Shown: piece by piece, positions 35,070 through 44,706 of the stretch
How positions within the stretch are numbered: the stretch's first letter is position 1
Layout: the number at the start of each line of letters is the position of its first letter
From: Streptomyces diastatochromogenes
GTDB lineage: Bacteria; Actinomycetota; Actinomycetes; Streptomycetales; Streptomycetaceae
DNA length: 64,000 bases
Assembly: GCA_026913215.1 (NCBI GenBank)
Contig: JAPTYK010000007.1
Location: 186,001 to 250,000, forward strand
Reading direction: 5' to 3'
The notes under the pieces: generated by a model
The model's input: only the letters and a program-made list of their open reading frames with translations
Database searches by the model: none
What the model was told of the DNA's origin: nothing
Position numbers and translations under genes: made by a program

Positions 35070-37409
35070 TCACCTGCTGGGGCCGGGGTTCCACCCGATG
35101 TCCGGCTCCGTGGCGCTGCCCAGTACCGCAGCGAGGTGGCCGATGCTGGTGAACGCGACACCCGGGTCGGCGGTGAAGGCGGCCGGGTCGATGTTGCGGG
35201 TGACGAAGATCGGGACGACCTTCCACTCCTGCGGAGTGTCCACTCCGCACACCCGCGCTGCCGCCTCTGTATGGGCGGAGAGGACCTGGGCCTTCGCCAG
35301 GAGCTTCTTGCGGTAGCGGACGAAGCGGTCGAGATGCTGGGCGACGCTGTGGCTGCTGATCGCCCTGTGAGGGTTTTTGGCCTCGACCACCCAGAGCCGT
35401 CCCCGGGTCGGATCGGCGACCAGCAGGTCGATCTCACCCGGCAGTCCGGGGATGCCGGCGCGTGCTGCCGGTCCGACATCGAAGCGGGGCCGATGCGGCA
35501 GGCCGGCGCGCGCTGCCGCATCGGCCAGGTCCGTCTCGAGCTGGTTGTTCTGCTGCTGGCGGTAACGGTCCAGGAGGTCGGCCACCTTCGGCGGTGTGTC
35601 GGGCCGGGGCAGTCGGCTGTCGCTGAGGGAAGCGGCGTAGAGCTGCTGGGCGGTGTGGACGAGCCAGGGCGCGATCAGGATGCCGTCGGCGTGAGAGATC
35701 AGAGGGTGGGTCGTGGGCCGGATCCGCCGTTCGACCTCGGCGTAGGCATGTGCGTGCGTCGCGGTGGCGTTGCCGCTGTGGAGGAGGAGCTGGTCGACGG
35801 CGGCCAGGATTTGGCCTTCTGGCAGCTGGGACCAGGCGGCGGCCTCGCGGGCGATGTCCTTCCTGCTGGTCGCGGCAATGCCGCCAGCCTCGACGGGCCA
35901 GTCAGAGGCAGTGGCGAGGACGGCGGCCAGGGCGTCGAGCCCGCAGCCCCACTGCGCGGTCAGCTCCCGGTCGGCGCGGGCGAGGGTGCTGCCGGCCGGC
36001 GGATTGAGACTCGTGAACTCGGTTGGAGTGCGAAGGGCGCGCCGGGCCGCGAACAGCTCCTGCGCGGTGATGGGTTGCGGGTCGGAGGACCGGGCGCGGG
36101 CGAGCCACGCCTGTTCCTGTGCCTGACGGAAGGCGAGCGTGTCGAAGCCGAGGTGTCCAGCCTCGGTGGCCTCAGCCGGGTTCCTCGTGGCAGCGGTGGT
36201 GGGGATCTCGAAGGTGAAGACGCCTGTGGTGTCGACGGTGAGCTTCGCGGAGTGCAGTTTCCGGCTTGCTGGGACGGCCACCAGCGCGGTACGCAGGAGA
36301 AGCTCGGTGAAGGCGACGAGATCAGCGACGGCGATGAGGTCGACAGCCTGATCGCCTGCGGGCGGTGTGGCGAGGGCCTGTTGAAGGAGGGTCTGGAGGG
36401 CGGTGGTGACGGCGGCGCCATCGGTCTCCCGGCGGCGGGCCTCCTCTTCCCAGGTGCTCCCCTCAGCGCGGACGATTCCGGGAATGGCCTCCTGCTGGCC
36501 GCGGCTCCGTGCGGAGAGGGCAGCGTTGAGGTGTCGGGTCAGGGTCGGGACCAAGGCCGGACGGTAGGCACGGAGATGTCCGTCGAGTGCGCCTTCCAGG
36601 GCATGCAACAGCTGCTCGGCCGGGCCGCCCCTGCGCAACGCTTCGGCCCCGGTGAACGTGCCTGCCGGTACACCTGCTTCCCGCACGGCTTCGGCGGCCA
36701 GGCGCAGTGCCCGAGCTCGGACATGCGGTGTGCTCGGCAGGTAGTGGGCCGGCGCGGCAGGTGGAGCGGACGGGTCATTGCCGTACCAGGTGATCACCGG
36801 GGCGACTGTGTCCCAGGCGGTGCTGAACGCGTCGGCTGCCAGACCACTGCCGGCGCCGTGGGAGGTGCGGATCCGGCTGCTGGTCTGGTGCAGGATCCGG
36901 CCGAGGATGTGGTGACCGTCCTCGGTGAACCGGGCCAGAAGAGCAGGGTCGAGCACCAGGTCGATCCGGGCGGCCTGTTCGTCCACACCCACTTTCACGG
37001 CGAGCGCGTTGGCGGGGACGTCCATGGGGCGGTTCGCAGGCGGATCGTGAGGGGTGACGGTCTCGGTGAGGTGCAGGATGACGGGACGGCGTCCCGGCAA
37101 GGTGAAGTGGCGCGTGAGGTCGAGATGGCTGGCGAGGGTGCCGCGGATTCCGTCGGCGAAGCCGGTGAACGCGGCTTCGCCGAGCAGCGCACCTGGCTCG
37201 GGACTGATGGTGGTGACGATGACCAGCGGCGGGTGACTGCTGACGCAGACTCGCACCGTTCGCTCCGGAAGGTTCTGTGCCAGGTCGGCCCATCGCCCCT
37301 CACCCTGTTGCGCCGCCGTGAGACGGCAGTGGTCCCAGTCGACCGCCGGTGGCAGCCCAGCCGAGTCCAGCAGGGTGTCCGTCGATGCCCACAGCGCAGC
37401 GCGCTCCAC
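35070..37409 (-). CDS. C-terminal part of a giant protein with NERD-like nuclease domain
   Basis: About 780 in-frame residues ending in a nuclease-like domain: GLPGEIDLLVADP then LWVVEAKN, the D and E-x-K of a NERD/PD-(D/E)XK fold, about 150 residues from the end. The rest is alpha/beta and helical with no known family. Coding begins out of frame with 37410-38718, the N-terminal part. Restoring one base near 37410 gives a single protein of about 1,216 codons. It converges on the helicase-nuclease gene and could act with it. If truly split, only the N-terminal half has a good start. Confidence 0.6.
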   Translation of the reverse strand: MERAALWASTDTLLDSAGLPPAVDWDHCRLTAAQQGEGRWADLAQNLPERTVRVCVSSHPPLVIVTTISPEPGALLGEAAFTGFADGIRGTLASHLDLTRHFTLPGRRPVILHLTETVTPHDPPANRPMDVPANALAVKVGVDEQAARIDLVLDPALLARFTEDGHHILGRILHQTSSRIRTSHGAGSGLAADAFSTAWDTVAPVITWYGNDPSAPPAAPAHYLPSTPHVRARALRLAAEAVREAGVPAGTFTGAEALRRGGPAEQLLHALEGALDGHLRAYRPALVPTLTRHLNAALSARSRGQQEAIPGIVRAEGSTWEEEARRRETDGAAVTTALQTLLQQALATPPAGDQAVDLIAVADLVAFTELLLRTALVAVPASRKLHSAKLTVDTTGVFTFEIPTTAATRNPAEATEAGHLGFDTLAFRQAQEQAWLARARSSDPQPITAQELFAARRALRTPTEFTSLNPPAGSTLARADRELTAQWGCGLDALAAVLATASDWPVEAGGIAATSRKDIAREAAAWSQLPEGQILAAVDQLLLHSGNATATHAHAYAEVERRIRPTTHPLISHADGILIAPWLVHTAQQLYAASLSDSRLPRPDTPPKVADLLDRYRQQQNNQLETDLADAAARAGLPHRPRFDVGPAARAGIPGLPGEIDLLVADPTRGRLWVVEAKNPHRAISSHSVAQHLDRFVRYRKKLLAKAQVLSAHTEAAARVCGVDTPQEWKVVPIFVTRNIDPAAFTADPGVAFTSIGHLAAVLGSATEPDIGWNPGPSR

Positions 37410-38718
37410 GACACGTCCAGGCCGTACGGCTCCACCAGGGCCACACCCTCTTGCGGTGGGCCGGGAGGCAGGAGGGTCGCCTGGGCGTGCCAGGCGCTCC
37501 AGGCGTCCAGCACGTCGTAGTAGGCGACGGCGTCCGCCCCGGGGTGCTGGGTGAGTTCCAGGACCCACAACGCGACCATGGCCAGGTCGCCGCCGGCCGC
37601 GGCGAAGATCTCGGTGAGCTCCTCCATGTGGACGTAGACCGTGTCGGTGACGACCTCCCGACCGAGGAAACGTGGCCCTGCATAGACGACAAGCCGGCCG
37701 GTCCCGGATGGGGTCCTCAAGAGCTCGGCGCGCGCCTTCTCCACGAGGGCGGCGAGATCGTCGGCGAGGCTGGCGACGACGGCGATCTCCAGTCGGTGCG
37801 ACGGCGAGCTGATCCGGCACACCTCGTCGGGCTGGGTGGGTGCCTCCCGGAGACCGAGGAGTCGTGCGACGCGTGTGACGGTGCGAAGGCGCAGGTTCGA
37901 CTGGGCATCGTCCGGTATCGGGTGTCTCTGCAACAGATCACCTGCTGCTGCGGCCGCGGCCTCCAGAGCGGTCGATGCAGGGACAGGTTCTGTGCTGCCG
38001 TCGACGCTCCGCACAAGCAGCGTCGGGCCGAGCAGGGGAAGACCGGGTGCGTATGTGAGAGGCAGCTCGGTGATGTCGCGGGTCAGGTAGGCGAGCGCGG
38101 CCGCTGTTCGGTCGGATTCCCCAGAGAAGTTGGCTCCGGTCACATGGTCGGTCCCGATCTCGCCCGCAGCGGTGACCTCTGCGGCTGTGACCTCGCACGT
38201 GATCTGCTCGGGTGCCGGTTCCACGACGGTGGTCAGACGCCACGTCGGCGACAGGTGCCTGACGATGTGGTCGGTGTGTCGCAGCGCGAGTTCCAGGACG
38301 TCCCGGATGCCGAATCCGCGCACCGCGACCAGGTGCTCATCCGCGGCATCGGCGGTGTCACGGAGAGCCCGCAGAACCATGAGCGGATGGTCGAGCTCAC
38401 CAGGGTGAATCAGGTAGGACCTCTCCCCGAGCGTGAACCGCACCGCATCCGCCGGGTCGTTGGGAATCCGGCCGGTGGTGATGCCGCGCGTGGGGGCCGC
38501 TCGCAGGGCAGCATGCAGAACGCCGGGGAGGTCTCCGGCGCCCGCCTGCTGCCCTTCCGCAGCACGGCTGGCCAGGGCTCGAGTCCAAGCCAACAGCAGA
38601 TGATCATGTAGACGGGCGCAGCCCGGCGAGTCCAACGCCGCACGCAGCATCGTCAGCACCGAGTCACGGGAGTACTCCCCAGTACCCGGTCCAGGAGCTG
38701 GACTTCCTCGCGGGGCAT
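37410..38718 (-). CDS. N-terminal part of the same giant protein, with a further frame break
   Basis: ATG 38718 has a good GAAGGA 8 bases upstream and reads MPREEVQLLDRVLG. Adding one C to the CCCC run at 38677-38680 makes it continue as EYSRDSVLTMLRAALDSPG, the frame that stays open past 37410. The region encodes helical and alpha/beta protein with no catalytic motif (for example IVRHLSPTWRLTTVVEPAPE). The frame then shifts again by -1 near 37410 into the nuclease-bearing part. All evidence favours one long gene. Confidence 0.6.
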
Positions 38719-39722
38719 CGATCGTCCTTCTGGCCGTCGGAGTTTTGGCCTGAGCCTGGCAGACGGGGCGGGGCCCCGTCTGACTCTCTCTGAAGATCGC
38801 TCCCGCGCCCACGGCCAGGGCAGCTTAGAGGCTCACCACCAACCGGGGCAGGCCACAGCAGACGGCTGCAACTTCGTCCACCGGCTTGGTCTGTGCAGGG
38901 GCTCAAACGAGCCTGGGGGCGGGGGCGGTTTCCTGGGCCCCTGCATGAGCCCGTCTGACCCTACGCAAAGTGCAGGTCAGAGCGCTTTCACCATCCTGGC
39001 AGTGGCTGAAGGGGCTGAACTTCCAGGTTATGAAGAAACTTGCGGGCGGGCGTATGCGCGCCCGCGTGAAGTACCGAAAGGGTCTGCTGTACGGATGTAG
39101 GCGCGCGGGCGCGCGCAGGCACGCATGCACGCCCGCGCGCACGAGAGATGTTCCGGAGCGTGATAACTGGGAAGTTCAGCCCCTTCAGCCACTGCCAGGC
39201 GAGCTAGAGGCGCTTTGACCTGCACAAAAGCCAAGTTGCTGAGGGGCTGCACTTAGACCCTGAGGGGCCAAAGGTCAGCCCCTGCCTTACGCAGAGGGCG
39301 CTGGTTGGTCACGGACGGACCCTTCAAGGGCGCCAAACAGCACCCAGCCGCCCGCCGCCGCAGCACCCAGCCGCCGCCGCAGGCGCATGCCGGAAGTCGA
39401 GCCCCTATGACCCCTCACAAAGCACCAAATAGAACGCAAAAGGTGCATTGCGGGCGGTAACTTCGATCCGAGGCTTGCCGGTTGGGTTCGGGGCCTCATA
39501 GCTCCCGGCGCCGACAGGGGCGGAAGGGGCTGAACATGAGGCATTGCGCAAACTTCTAGCGCGCGCGTCCCAAAGTGCGGCCCACGCTGCGCTAGGCTCG
39601 CAGCAGCAGACGTGAGACTTCAGCCCCTATAGCCCCTATCCCCTCCATCGAAGCAGCCCTGACCTGCGTATTCACCGATGACTCGTGCAACGCATACAGA
39701 CCCTCAGCAAGGATCAGCAAGA
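38719..39722. other. Replication-origin-like non-coding region
   Basis: About 1 kb without a gene, directly upstream of the Prim-Pol gene. It contains the 256-base inverted repeat at 38970-39225, several other CTGAAGGGGCTGA-type iterons (39239-39275, 39521-39535, 39616-39640), G+C-rich alternating GC tracts near 39045-39140 and a locally A+T-rich segment near 39410-39450. Placement and architecture fit an origin of replication (oriV) with iterons and a possible unwinding segment. This is inference from pattern. Confidence 0.55.
38970..39225. repeat. Long inverted repeat carrying iterons
   Basis: Arms 38970-39030 and 39165-39225 match imperfectly, including a perfect 30-bp core (38995-39024 against 39170-39199) whose centre is GGCTGAAGGGGCTGAAC. 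Outer ends share GTGCAGGTCA. The arms enclose about 145 bases of G+C-rich alternating sequence. It could extrude a cruciform or bind an initiator. Confidence 0.75.
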
Positions 39723-40790
39723 ATGCCCTGCCCTCCAGAATCTTCTGTGGCACCACCAGGGCCATCTCTGGTGGACACGGCGATCTGGTGCGCACAGAGG
39801 GGCTGGCCAGTGCATCCACTGGTCCCTGGACGCAAGATCCCGGCTGCCAACTGCTCCCACTGCCGTGAGAAGCAAGATCACGAACCCGTGCACTGTCCGT
39901 GCCTCCAAGCCGGCCGATGGTGTCACGGCTTCCACGCTGCCACCACCGACCTCGACCGCATCCGAGCATGGTGGGACGCCCAGCCTCGCTTCGGAGTAGC
40001 AGTGTCGTGCGGCCCGGCAAACGTAGTAGTCCTCGACGTGGACGCGCATGCAAGCAAGCACCCACAACGTGACCGACTTCTCCCAGGTATCCCCATTCAT
40101 CCGTCAATCGACCTGACTGGCCTGGAGAACGGGTTCCACACGCTCGCGCTGCTGGCTGCTTACCGTCGCCAGCCGAATCCCTGCCATGACGACACAACTC
40201 TCCGGGTGGAAACGGCTTCTGGAGGCATGCATATCTGGTACTCGCTGCCGGCAGACCTGAGGTTGAGGTCCTCCCGCGGAGCGGACGCTACGACGGCCTT
40301 GGCCTGGCAGGTAGACGTGCGTGCGAATAAGGGTTACGTCGTAGCACCCTTCACATGTACGTCGAAGGGCACATACAGGCCGTTGGGCACAGTTCGGGAC
40401 CCAGCACCGCTCCCTCAGTGGCTGGCGGAAGAGCTGATTCGGACCGGTCACGGTATAGCCTCCTCGCCAGCGCCCTCGAGCCAGACGATTCGCCCCCTGA
40501 TTCGTCGAACCGGAGGGCCCGTTGACGGGCTCAGAAGGCTGCTTGAGGACATCGAAGCTTGTGCTGTAGCAGACGAGGGGACCGGTTTCACCGGCAAGCT
40601 CAACAAGGCCGCTTTCACCGCCGGAGGCCTAGTAGCGGCCGGCCGCCTCTCAAGAACCGAAGCAGTCGATCGTCTGACGTACGCCGCGGAAGCAGCTCGA
40701 CCCAATCAGCGGGTCAAGATCGCCCGGATCATCAGCGACGGACTCACGGCGGGGGCCCTGCGCCCGCTTCATCTCGAAGGACGCTCATGA
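39723..40790 (+). CDS. Bifunctional primase-polymerase (Prim-Pol)
   Basis: A 355-residue enzyme expected to synthesise primers and extend them for plasmid replication. It has an N-terminal zinc-type cluster (CSHCREKQD ... CPC), the catalytic acids in VVLDVDAH (D105, D107), the SGGMHIWY histidine motif near residue 168 and QVDVRANKGYVVAP near 198, all as in Prim-Pol family members. ATG 39723 is preferred for AAGGA upstream; ATG 39678 is in frame. It overlaps the helicase gene by ATGA, so the pair is coupled. It is the likely initiation enzyme of this replicon. Confidence 0.85.
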   Translation: MPCPPESSVAPPGPSLVDTAIWCAQRGWPVHPLVPGRKIPAANCSHCREKQDHEPVHCPCLQAGRWCHGFHAATTDLDRIRAWWDAQPRFGVAVSCGPANVVVLDVDAHASKHPQRDRLLPGIPIHPSIDLTGLENGFHTLALLAAYRRQPNPCHDDTTLRVETASGGMHIWYSLPADLRLRSSRGADATTALAWQVDVRANKGYVVAPFTCTSKGTYRPLGTVRDPAPLPQWLAEELIRTGHGIASSPAPSSQTIRPLIRRTGGPVDGLRRLLEDIEACAVADEGTGFTGKLNKAAFTAGGLVAAGRLSRTEAVDRLTYAAEAARPNQRVKIARIISDGLTAGALRPLHLEGRS

Positions 40791-42355
40791 GTACCCCCAG
40801 CGACCGCTCTCAGGCTGGCTTCGACCCAGAAGCCGTCGCTCAGCAGATGCTCGACCTCGACACGCCGGTCGTCGGAGCCGACCGGCCGAACTTGCCGGTA
40901 CAGAAAGCGAGCCTCGAAGTCAGCGAGCCCACCAGCCCTCCCCCGAACCGACGGTCGGCAGGGATGCTTCCGCACGACCTCACTGACCGAGCAAATGCGG
41001 AACTGTTCGCCTCCATGTACAGCGGGAAGTTCCGTTACGTGGACGGTAACGGCTGGTATGTCTGGGACGCTGGCCGATGGAAGCTGCGCGGCGGCGAGGG
41101 CGCTGCGATCTGGGCTGCTGGAGACATGGCCGCTCAGATGCCCACCGTCGACCCGACTGGCGTGTTCTCCCAGCAGGAAGTGGTACGCCACCGCCGCTAC
41201 TCATCATCGACCAGCGGCATGAAGGCAATGCTGCACCAAGCGAAGGCATCACCTGCCCTGTCACTGGACGCCACCCAGCTTGACGGCGATCCGTACACGC
41301 TGTGCACACCGTCCGGCGTGGTCGACCTCAAGACAGGCGAGGTCCGAGCAGCCGATCCGTTCCGAGACTTCAACTCTCGCTGCACCCGGGTAGCCCCCCT
41401 CGCGCAGATGGACACCCCGCGCTTCTTCGCCTTCCTCGCCGACACTTTCGGTGACGATGCTGACGGCAAGGAGATGATCGAGTACCTCCACATTCTGCTT
41501 GGCTACTCGATCACTGGGGATGTTGGCGCACAGGTCCTGCCCTTCTGTCACGGCGACGGCGCCAACGGAAAGAGTGTGCTCCTCGACCTGGTCGTGCAGA
41601 TCCTCGGCGACTACGCACACGCGGCACCCCCTGGCTTCCTCATGGACCGTGGCGGGTACAACGAGCACTCGACGGAGCTGACCGAGCTGTACGGTCGCCG
41701 ACTCGTGGTGTGTAGCGAGTTGAAGGCCACGGACAAGTTCAACGAAGTACGCATGAAGCAGCTCACCGGTGGTGAGCCGGTCACTGCACGCCGCATGAGG
41801 CAGGACTACTTCACCTTCGCGCCGACCCATCACCTCTGGCTCCTGGGCAACCACTATCCCGAGGTTGCTACAGGCGGTCACGCCTTCTGGCGTCGACTCC
41901 GACTGATTCCCTTCGAGCGCAAGGTCCCCGACGAGAAGAAGATCGACAACCTGGCCCGAATCCTGGTTGAAGAGGAAGGACCGGGGATCCTTGCGTGGCT
42001 CATCGAGGGAGCGCGCCGCTTCCTCGCGACTCGAGCCCCCGGAGCCGATCGAGACAATCTCGACGGTCCCGAGAGAGTCCGTACGGCGACGGCAGGCTAT
42101 GCGGCCACCGAAGACCACATCGGCCGGTTCCTCGGCGAGGCCACGGAGAAGCACCCGAGCGCGAAGGTGCTGCAGTCTCAGCTCTACAAGCTCTACAAGC
42201 TCTGGTGCCAGGGGGAGGAGGAGAAGCCGGCCACTGGTCGTGCTTTCGCCGAACGAGTCCGGAAGGAACTCGGGCTGAAGTCCGCAGAGGAGATGATCAA
42301 GTCGAACGGTGTCCGGTTCTACCCGGGCCTGGCGCTGCGGACTGAGGACGAGTAG
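40787..42355 (+). CDS. D5/P4-type SF3 helicase (replication helicase)
   Basis: A 522-residue replicative helicase of the phage/plasmid primase P4-D5 family. A D5_N-like region precedes the SF3 core: Walker A (HGDGANGKS, near 255), Walker B region (RRLVVCSELK) and motif C (HLWLLGNHY). The C-terminal 80 residues form a winged-helix-like domain (HPSAKVLQSQLYKLYKLW). The start overlaps the Prim-Pol stop as ATGA. With the Prim-Pol it would unwind and prime the origin. A hexamer is expected from the family. Confidence 0.88.
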   Translation: MSTPSDRSQAGFDPEAVAQQMLDLDTPVVGADRPNLPVQKASLEVSEPTSPPPNRRSAGMLPHDLTDRANAELFASMYSGKFRYVDGNGWYVWDAGRWKLRGGEGAAIWAAGDMAAQMPTVDPTGVFSQQEVVRHRRYSSSTSGMKAMLHQAKASPALSLDATQLDGDPYTLCTPSGVVDLKTGEVRAADPFRDFNSRCTRVAPLAQMDTPRFFAFLADTFGDDADGKEMIEYLHILLGYSITGDVGAQVLPFCHGDGANGKSVLLDLVVQILGDYAHAAPPGFLMDRGGYNEHSTELTELYGRRLVVCSELKATDKFNEVRMKQLTGGEPVTARRMRQDYFTFAPTHHLWLLGNHYPEVATGGHAFWRRLRLIPFERKVPDEKKIDNLARILVEEEGPGILAWLIEGARRFLATRAPGADRDNLDGPERVRTATAGYAATEDHIGRFLGEATEKHPSAKVLQSQLYKLYKLWCQGEEEKPATGRAFAERVRKELGLKSAEEMIKSNGVRFYPGLALRTEDE

Positions 42356-42510
42356 TCACGGAACTTTGTGGGGAAATGTACACCGGAGCGGTGAGCGGCC
42401 ACTACGCAGTGCCGCCGCGCCCCACTAAACTGGAGAGGGATGGTGGACGCGGGCGTGAGGCTTCAGCGATCGACCCGAGGAAACCAAGAGCAGAAAGGGG
42501 CGCGGACAGC

Positions 42511-42888
42511 ATGAGCTCGCTACTCACTGACACGGACGTCACCGGGGAAGCCACGATCGTGTGGCTGGAGGACATCACGACGTTGGAGTACGTGCGTCAG
42601 GCCGTCCACGGCACCCCCTACCGAGTCGGTAAGCCCCCCTTCGACGGCCTCGGACGCCTGGTGGGTTACGCGGAACTCGCCCCCACTGTGCAGCGGGACC
42701 CTGAAACGAGTCTGTTCCATCGCCGTGTCTTCTTCCTCGTCCCTCATGATCGAGACTCTGCGCCTAACGGCGACTACCGAACGGGGTCACCCGGCGAGGC
42801 TGTCGACCCACTCACCGTGGCTGCCCGCCGTACCGGGGAGAAGACCGAACGCTCCCAGAGGCGAGCGATAACCCCCACGGGCGCATAA
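42511..42888 (+). CDS. Hypothetical protein downstream of the replication genes
   Basis: A 126-residue protein. ATG 42511 follows GAAAGGGG. A beta-rich first half (TIVWLEDITTLEYVRQAV, RVFFLVPHD) gives way to a charged Arg-rich tail. It is the third gene of the replication operon, 155 bases after the helicase, and ends at a strong terminator. It could be a copy-number or accessory factor, but no family was recognised. Confidence 0.55.
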   Translation: MSSLLTDTDVTGEATIVWLEDITTLEYVRQAVHGTPYRVGKPPFDGLGRLVGYAELAPTVQRDPETSLFHRRVFFLVPHDRDSAPNGDYRTGSPGEAVDPLTVAARRTGEKTERSQRRAITPTGA

Positions 42889-43275
42889 GGGTCCATCCTC
42901 ACGAACAGCACAACTGGCCTGGGGCCTGGCAACACGACTCGTGTTGCCAGGCCCCGGGCCTTGCCATCCAGGGGCTGAAGGAAGTAGGCCCCTTCCAGCC
43001 CCTGAAGCTCTGACGACATCTCCCCAGTTCAGATGGGGTCCCTTACCACCGCCAGGGGCTGAAGGGGCTGATTTTCCAGGTTTCGAACTTCGAGCGAGAA
43101 GCCCGCGCTACGTCCGTCCCTCCAACGCTAAGCAGACGTGAACCCGGCTCTTCAGCCCCTTCAGACCCTGGTAGAGCCGAGCAACGAGCACTGTGGCCCA
43201 TCGGTCCGCCGGCTGAACGAATCGCTTAGCCGGCCCACACCGGCCTTGTCCGCATCCGCATGGACTATCTGCTGC
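42889..43275. repeat. Second iteron cluster flanking the replication genes
   Basis: Besides the terminator this gap holds a hairpin of CAGGGGCTGAAGG (42969-42981) with its near-complement at 42991-43004, and an inverted pair: CAGGGGCTGAAGGGGCTGA at 43053-43071 and its complement at 43151-43171. These are the same unit as in the 38970-39225 repeat, so iteron-bearing inverted repeats bracket the Prim-Pol/helicase genes. Confidence 0.65.
42921..42955 (+). terminator. Strong terminator of the replication operon
   Basis: A perfect palindrome: GGGGCCTGGCAACACGA and its complement around a single central base, giving a long stem. Confidence 0.8.
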
Positions 43276-43488
43276 ATGTCATCACCATCTCGTGGTCCGG
43301 TCGGGGTCCTGAAGCGCCTTCTGGTTGCTCTCGTAGCCGCAGGCGTCGTCATCGGCTTCTGGCGGTGGACAGGCCAAGGCAGCGACGTCACTGATCCGGG
43401 CTGGCTGGACCGCACCACCGAGACGGTCACGGACTTCGGGGAGTCGATGAAGGACCTGATCAGTCAGCTCGGCGACCAGGTCGGGTGA
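43276..43488 (+). CDS. Small single-pass membrane protein
   Basis: A 70-residue protein with one hydrophobic helix (LLVALVAAGVVIGFWRW) and an acidic C-terminal tail. It is 34 bases upstream of a second small membrane protein of similar design. ATG 43276 has no obvious ribosome binding site. The function is unknown. Confidence 0.55.
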   Translation: MSSPSRGPVGVLKRLLVALVAAGVVIGFWRWTGQGSDVTDPGWLDRTTETVTDFGESMKDLISQLGDQVG

Positions 43489-43522
43489 TGACGCGTCAAC
43501 GGACCTTCGAAGGGATCCTCCA

Positions 43523-43738
43523 GTGATACGTGTTGCACGGTGGCTGCTGACCGCCATGCTGACCATCGGCCTCGTATGCGGCGTCCTCAGATACGTGCGT
43601 GATGACGGAGCGGGCGGCATCCGCGACCTCGTCACAGCGTTCGTGGGAGGCATCGCCGACGTCACCTACCGGTGGGTGCCGCCCACCGTCGAGTTCCTCG
43701 CCAGCCTCGTGTCGGACCTCTTCGGACAGGCGGCCTGA
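43523..43738 (+). CDS. Small membrane protein
   Basis: A 71-residue protein with a hydrophobic N-terminal helix (ARWLLTAMLTIGLVCGVL) and a second weakly hydrophobic stretch (DLVTAFVGGIADVTY). GTG 43523 has GAAGGGA upstream. It ends 2 bases before the next start and is probably co-transcribed with it. Confidence 0.6.
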   Translation: MIRVARWLLTAMLTIGLVCGVLRYVRDDGAGGIRDLVTAFVGGIADVTYRWVPPTVEFLASLVSDLFGQAA

Positions 43739-43740
43739 CG

Positions 43741-44520
43741 ATGGTGATGGGACCTACCCACGCCCTGTCGGGCGTGGCCGTGTGGATGGCCGGTGCCGCA
43801 GGCCTGCAGATGTGCGGAGTCACCCTTCCTGGAGCTGAGGTCGCGGTGGGCGCAGCCGTATCCGCCGGGGCGGCCCTGCTGCCAGACATCGACCACCCGT
43901 CGTCGACCGTCGCCAGGACCTTCGGGCCGGTCTCCACGGCGTTGTCACACGGGGTCGACCGAGCCGCGACGACGGTCTACAACCTGACCCGTACGGCCAG
44001 GGAAGCACCGCGGACGGGCGGGCACCGCACCCTGACGCACACCGCTGTGTTCGCCGCGGCCGTCGGCGGCCTGGTCAGTACGGCGTGCGGACTGCTCGGC
44101 AAGCCGGCGGCGGTGACCGTGCTGTTCCTCATGCTCGGGTTGGCGATCCGGGGCCTGATGGGCCGCTGGGCAAGGCGACAGGGGTGGATGGTCACGACCC
44201 TGGTGACTGCGGCAGCGGCGGCAGGTGCCGTCTGGTGGCTGCCGCCCGGGCGGGGCTATCCGGTACTGGGCCTGGCGGTAGCGGTCGGATCCCTCACCCA
44301 CTGCCTCGGCGACATGATCACCAAGCAGGGGTGCCCGCTGGCCTGGCCGCTGGTGCATCGAGGGAAGAGGTGGTGGGAGTTCGCACCTCCGGCGGCGCTG
44401 CGGATACGCGCCGGAGGCAGCTTCGAGAAGACCGTCCTCGTTCCCGTACTGGCCCTCTCGACCGCGGCAAGCACCGCGTTCGCTATCCCGGAGGTGCAGG
44501 CTCTGATCCTGTCCGGATGA
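43741..44520 (+). CDS. DUF457/YdjM-like metal-dependent membrane hydrolase
   Basis: A 259-residue polytopic membrane protein. Histidine and aspartate motifs fit the metal-binding YdjM/DUF457 family: GPTHALSG near the start, LPDIDHPSS near residue 47, HRTLTHT near residue 99 and GSLTHCLGD near residue 185. At least five hydrophobic helices are present. The family is linked to membrane-associated hydrolysis, with poorly known substrates. It sits in the short plus-strand operon with two small membrane proteins. Confidence 0.7.
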   Translation: MVMGPTHALSGVAVWMAGAAGLQMCGVTLPGAEVAVGAAVSAGAALLPDIDHPSSTVARTFGPVSTALSHGVDRAATTVYNLTRTAREAPRTGGHRTLTHTAVFAAAVGGLVSTACGLLGKPAAVTVLFLMLGLAIRGLMGRWARRQGWMVTTLVTAAAAAGAVWWLPPGRGYPVLGLAVAVGSLTHCLGDMITKQGCPLAWPLVHRGKRWWEFAPPAALRIRAGGSFEKTVLVPVLALSTAASTAFAIPEVQALILSG

Positions 44521-44706
44521 CCCCGCCGCGGCGACTGGCCCGTATGCCCGACTGGCCAGCGCCCTCTCGCCGGTTGTTGCGGAAACCCACCGGTCCCCGG
44601 CACAGCCGGTTTCGCCCGCGTGGACAGTCAGTGGTCAAATGGCCGCGACTTTGTGATCACCACTCCGTCGCCCGAGGTGCCGGCGGACCAGCTCGAGGAG
44701 AGGTAC

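Noticed and set aside
34491..37520. Plus-strand frame of about 1,000 residues
   Set aside because: A shadow of the leftward giant gene; its composition is unnatural (Arg/Gly/Gln-rich).
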